From assembly GCA_015233285.1 (NCBI GenBank), contig JADFYA010000160.1, forward strand, positions 1 to 7,948: 7,948 bases of DNA. The letters run 5' to 3'. This document shows positions 6,586 to 7,948 of this stretch, one piece after another (the stretch's first letter is position 1; each line of letters starts with the position of its first letter). The notes beneath the pieces were generated by a model. The model was not told the DNA's origin, searched no databases, and was given only the letters and a program-made list of their open reading frames with translations. The position numbers and the translations under genes are program-made. Source of the stretch: Deltaproteobacteria bacterium. GTDB taxonomy: Bacteria > Desulfobacterota > JADFXK01.

Positions 6586-7434
6586 TCATTTGGTTTTGCC
6601 CCCGGCATTTGGAATGAACAACTGATGCCCGTTCTTGTCCTTATACGCGGCGATCAGGTTCTGTCCCTCAGGTGAAATGAGCCAGTCGGCGAATTCCTTG
6701 GCCTCCTTAAACTTAACGTGGGGAAATTTGGCTGGATTCACTGGAATTACACCGTATTGATTAAACAAGGCGGTATCGCCGGCGATCAGCATGACCAAAG
6801 GAAGCTTCCGACTGCTGGACAGGGAAAGAAACGAACCCCGATCAGATAACGTATACCCATCCTTTTCAGCGGCCATAAGCATGGTGTTGTTCATGCCCTG
6901 GCCGGATTCGAGATACCACGGCTGCCCCTTGGGCGTCAGTCCCGCCTTTTTCCATAAAGACAGCTCCATCTTGTTTGTCCCGGAATCATCGCCTCTGGAC
7001 ACGAAGGTGGCTTTCTTGGCATAAATTGAGGCAAAGGCTTTAACCGCGTCGAGGCCTCCTTTGATCCCGGCCGGATCAGATTCCGGGCCTAACATAATAA
7101 AATCATTATACATGACGTCATCCCGTTTGACCCCGAAACCATCCGATACAAATTTAAGTTCATCCGGTTTGGAATGCACAAACAACACATCGGCATCACC
7201 TTTGGCCGCCATCTTGATGGCCTGACCGGTCCCGACGGCGACAACTTTGACCGAAATCCCGGTCTTGGACTTGAATTTTGGCAATAAGTATTCGAACAAC
7301 CCGGTGCCTAAGGTGCTGGTCGTAGACGCACAGACGATCGATTTGTCTTGGGCCGAGGCCGCTGATCCAGACCAAGATGAAACTGTAACAAAAAATAATG
7401 TCAGGACTAGAAACTTTGCCGCCGGCTTTAGCAT
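6586..7434 (-). CDS. tupA: Tungstate ABC transporter, periplasmic binding protein
   Basis: The 282-residue protein begins with a classical signal peptide (hydrophobic core about 8-20), with predicted cleavage after ASA at residue 28 and no lipobox Cys, so it should be free in the periplasm. The mature part is a two-lobed oxyanion-binding fold of PBP-like type. It has STTST (37-41), VAVGTGQA (66-72), GDADVLFVH (79-87), SRGDDSGTN (146-154), WYLESGQGM (173-181), YTLSDRG and LFNQYGVIPVNP. TupA proteins normally show TTTS and SRGDxSGTH as tungstate-binding loops. Both loops are present, each with one substitution here (first Thr to Ser, final His to Asn). AGGAGG lies five bases before the ATG (7440-7445). 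It is the first gene of the operon, behind a good promoter. Specificity for tungstate over molybdate is inferred from family membership. Confidence 0.94.
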   Translation of the reverse strand: MLKPAAKFLVLTLFFVTVSSWSGSAASAQDKSIVCASTTSTLGTGLFEYLLPKFKSKTGISVKVVAVGTGQAIKMAAKGDADVLFVHSKPDELKFVSDGFGVKRDDVMYNDFIMLGPESDPAGIKGGLDAVKAFASIYAKKATFVSRGDDSGTNKMELSLWKKAGLTPKGQPWYLESGQGMNNTMLMAAEKDGYTLSDRGSFLSLSSSRKLPLVMLIAGDTALFNQYGVIPVNPAKFPHVKFKEAKEFADWLISPEGQNLIAAYKDKNGHQLFIPNAGGKTK

Positions 7435-7460
7435 GGAATCCTCCTATTTTCATTGTTTTG

Positions 7461-7484
7461 TCAGGTATTAATCCCTAATACTGA
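7461..7484 (-). promoter_or_regulatory. Inverted repeat in the tupA leader
   Basis: TCAGGTATTA (7461-7470) and TAATACTGA (7476-7484) pair as nine base pairs with one bulged G, around the loop ATCCC. It lies between the predicted tup start site and the tupA ribosome site. It could be a second repressor half-site pair or an RNA stem in the leader. It has no T-run placed to end transcription. Confidence 0.5.
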
Positions 7485-7498
7485 AACTACCGTCGGTC

Positions 7499-7527
7499 AT
7501 ATTATGTCATAATTGACACAATTGCAA
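7499..7527 (-). promoter_or_regulatory. Predicted sigma-70-type promoter of the tup operon
   Basis: On the minus strand TTGCAA (-35) and TAATAT (-10) are separated by exactly 17 bases, each with four of six consensus matches. A shifted -10 reading, CATAAT, has five matches but a 15-base spacer. Transcription would begin near 7492, giving a leader of about 57 bases before tupA. It lies about 90 bases downstream of the terminator of the preceding gene, so the tup genes have their own start. Confidence 0.55.
7505..7518. promoter_or_regulatory. Candidate operator palindrome inside the tup promoter spacer
   Basis: TGTCATAATTGACA has five-base perfect arms (TGTCA / TGACA) around a four-base centre and sits entirely between the -35 and -10 boxes, the position where a bound dimer blocks RNA polymerase. 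Tungstate operons are often controlled by ModE/TunR-like regulators, but I cannot match this site to a known motif. Confidence 0.42.
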
Positions 7528-7616
7528 TGGAAAAAATGCAGCTAAACAAGGGGTTAAAGGAAACACGGCGAACAACCCAAAAAAGGGAAATGGGGGGCAA
7601 GAAATACGATGGCGAG

Positions 7617-7659
7617 AAAAAAGTGTCCGATCACAAACCCAAATTATGATCGGACACTT
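7617..7659 (-). terminator. Intrinsic terminator of the gene entering from the right
   Basis: AAGTGTCCGATCA (7621-7633) and TGATCGGACACTT (7647-7659) form a perfect 13-bp stem with a 13-base loop. On the minus strand the stem ends in a run of six T's, then CTCGCC. It starts 53 bases after the stop codon at 7713 and insulates the tup promoter from upstream transcription. There is no T-run on the plus strand, so it works in one direction. Confidence 0.85.
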
Positions 7660-7712
7660 ATGCAGACATATATGCCCAGGCTGACAAAAAGCCAGGGGAT
7701 GAAAATGTATCT

Positions 7713-7948
7713 TTAGAAGTGCGGCCTTCCCACAGCCACAGGAGGTGGCGGAGGGCCGGGCAAGGTGCTGGTTGTCGAGGTGGTCGTAGAGGTGCTGGTT
7801 GTAGTCGGGAACGTAAAAGTTGTGGTGGCGTTGCTCGTGCTCGTGCTGGTACTACTCGTACTCGTACTGCTTGTGCTGGTGCTAATGGTACTGGTGCTGC
7901 TCGTACTGGTGCTAATGGTACTGGTGCTGCTCGTGCTGGTGCTGCTCG
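7713..7948 (-). CDS. C-terminal tail of a Ser/Thr-repeat protein with proline-rich end (5' partial)
   Basis: The minus strand is open from the window edge to a TAA at 7713-7715, giving 77 complete codons. The first 40 or so residues are almost only Ser and Thr, with occasional Ile, in a ten-residue repeat (SSTSTISTST). A TTTFTFP segment, more Thr/Ser, and the end LPGPPPPPVAVGRPHF follow. Such low-complexity Ser/Thr stretches are typical linkers or stalks of exported or surface proteins, but the functional domain lies outside the window. Strand choice rests on the terminator that follows in the same direction and on the abrupt change to unique sequence at the stop. The same bases are also open on the plus strand as a Gly/Ala/Arg-rich frame, which I consider a by-product of the repeat. 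No LPxTG-like sorting signal or terminal membrane helix is present. Confidence 0.68.
   Translation of the reverse strand, partial: SSTSTSSTSTISTSTSSTSTISTSTSSTSTSSTSTSTSNATTTFTFPTTTSTSTTTSTTSTLPGPPPPPVAVGRPHF
7876..7935. repeat. Tandem 30-bp repeat, two copies, continuing toward the window edge
   Basis: Copies at 7876-7905 and 7906-7935 differ at one base (the last). Diverged shorter units lie to the left from about 7831, and a partial unit runs to 7948. The unit is a multiple of three and keeps the reading frame. There are no unique spacers, so it is not a CRISPR array. Confidence 0.85.

Noticed and set aside
7435..7492. Moco or tungsten-cofactor riboswitch in the tupA leader
   Set aside because: The predicted leader is about 57 bases with one small stem, too short for that multi-helix RNA. 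This would change only if the true transcript start lies much further upstream.
7831..7948. Short regular repeats at the right edge, considered as a CRISPR array
   Set aside because: The units abut directly without unique spacers, are multiples of three bases and translate to a Ser/Thr repeat on the minus strand.
7716..7948. Plus-strand open frame rich in Gly, Ala and Arg through the repeat
   Set aside because: It is open only because the repeat lacks stops in this frame. No ribosome site precedes it, and the minus-strand reading has a proper stop and terminator.

Overview
The window looks like a chromosomal segment of a Gram-negative anaerobe, most likely a member of Desulfobacterota (the former Deltaproteobacteria). 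This is inferred from the style of the hybrid-kinase receiver tail at the left edge, an orphan cobalamin-binding radical SAM enzyme, a tungstate ABC transporter whose binding protein has a plain periplasmic signal peptide without a lipobox, and mid-range GC. No 16S or tRNA gene is present to fix the taxon.

Layout from left to right. Positions 1-387 (+) hold the C-terminal receiver domain of a protein that begins outside the window, probably a hybrid histidine kinase. A 678-base gap follows with no convincing gene but several inverted repeats. It may carry a decayed insertion-sequence end. Next is a plus-strand pair: a B12-binding-type radical SAM protein (1066-2814) and a 102-residue cupin (2871-3179). 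Everything further right reads on the minus strand: an ABC1/UbiB-family atypical kinase (3260-4954), then tupC (5062-5808), tupB (5805-6500) and tupA (6586-7434). In transcription order this is tupA, tupB, tupC, then the ABC1 kinase. At the right edge is the 3' end of another minus-strand gene (7713-7948, open to the right). It encodes a Ser/Thr tandem-repeat tail with a proline-rich end, and a 13-bp perfect hairpin terminator separates it from the tup operon.

How the genes fit together. TupA captures tungstate in the periplasm, TupB is the membrane channel and TupC the ATPase. Anaerobes of this kind use tungsten in formate dehydrogenases and aldehyde:ferredoxin oxidoreductases. The tup promoter region has a good -35/-10 pair with 17-base spacing, a palindrome lying wholly inside that spacer, and a second inverted repeat in the leader, so the operon is probably controlled by a DNA-binding repressor. 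The ABC1 kinase follows tupC by 107 bases. It may be co-transcribed, but no quinone-pathway neighbour supports a specific role. The radical SAM/cupin pair is the least understood part, and no substrate can be assigned from sequence.

I found no CRISPR array, RNA gene, intact mobile element or clear defence system. The points most worth a second look are the tup control region, the radical SAM/cupin pair, the minus-strand terminator lying antisense between those two genes, and the repeat-tailed gene running off the right edge.
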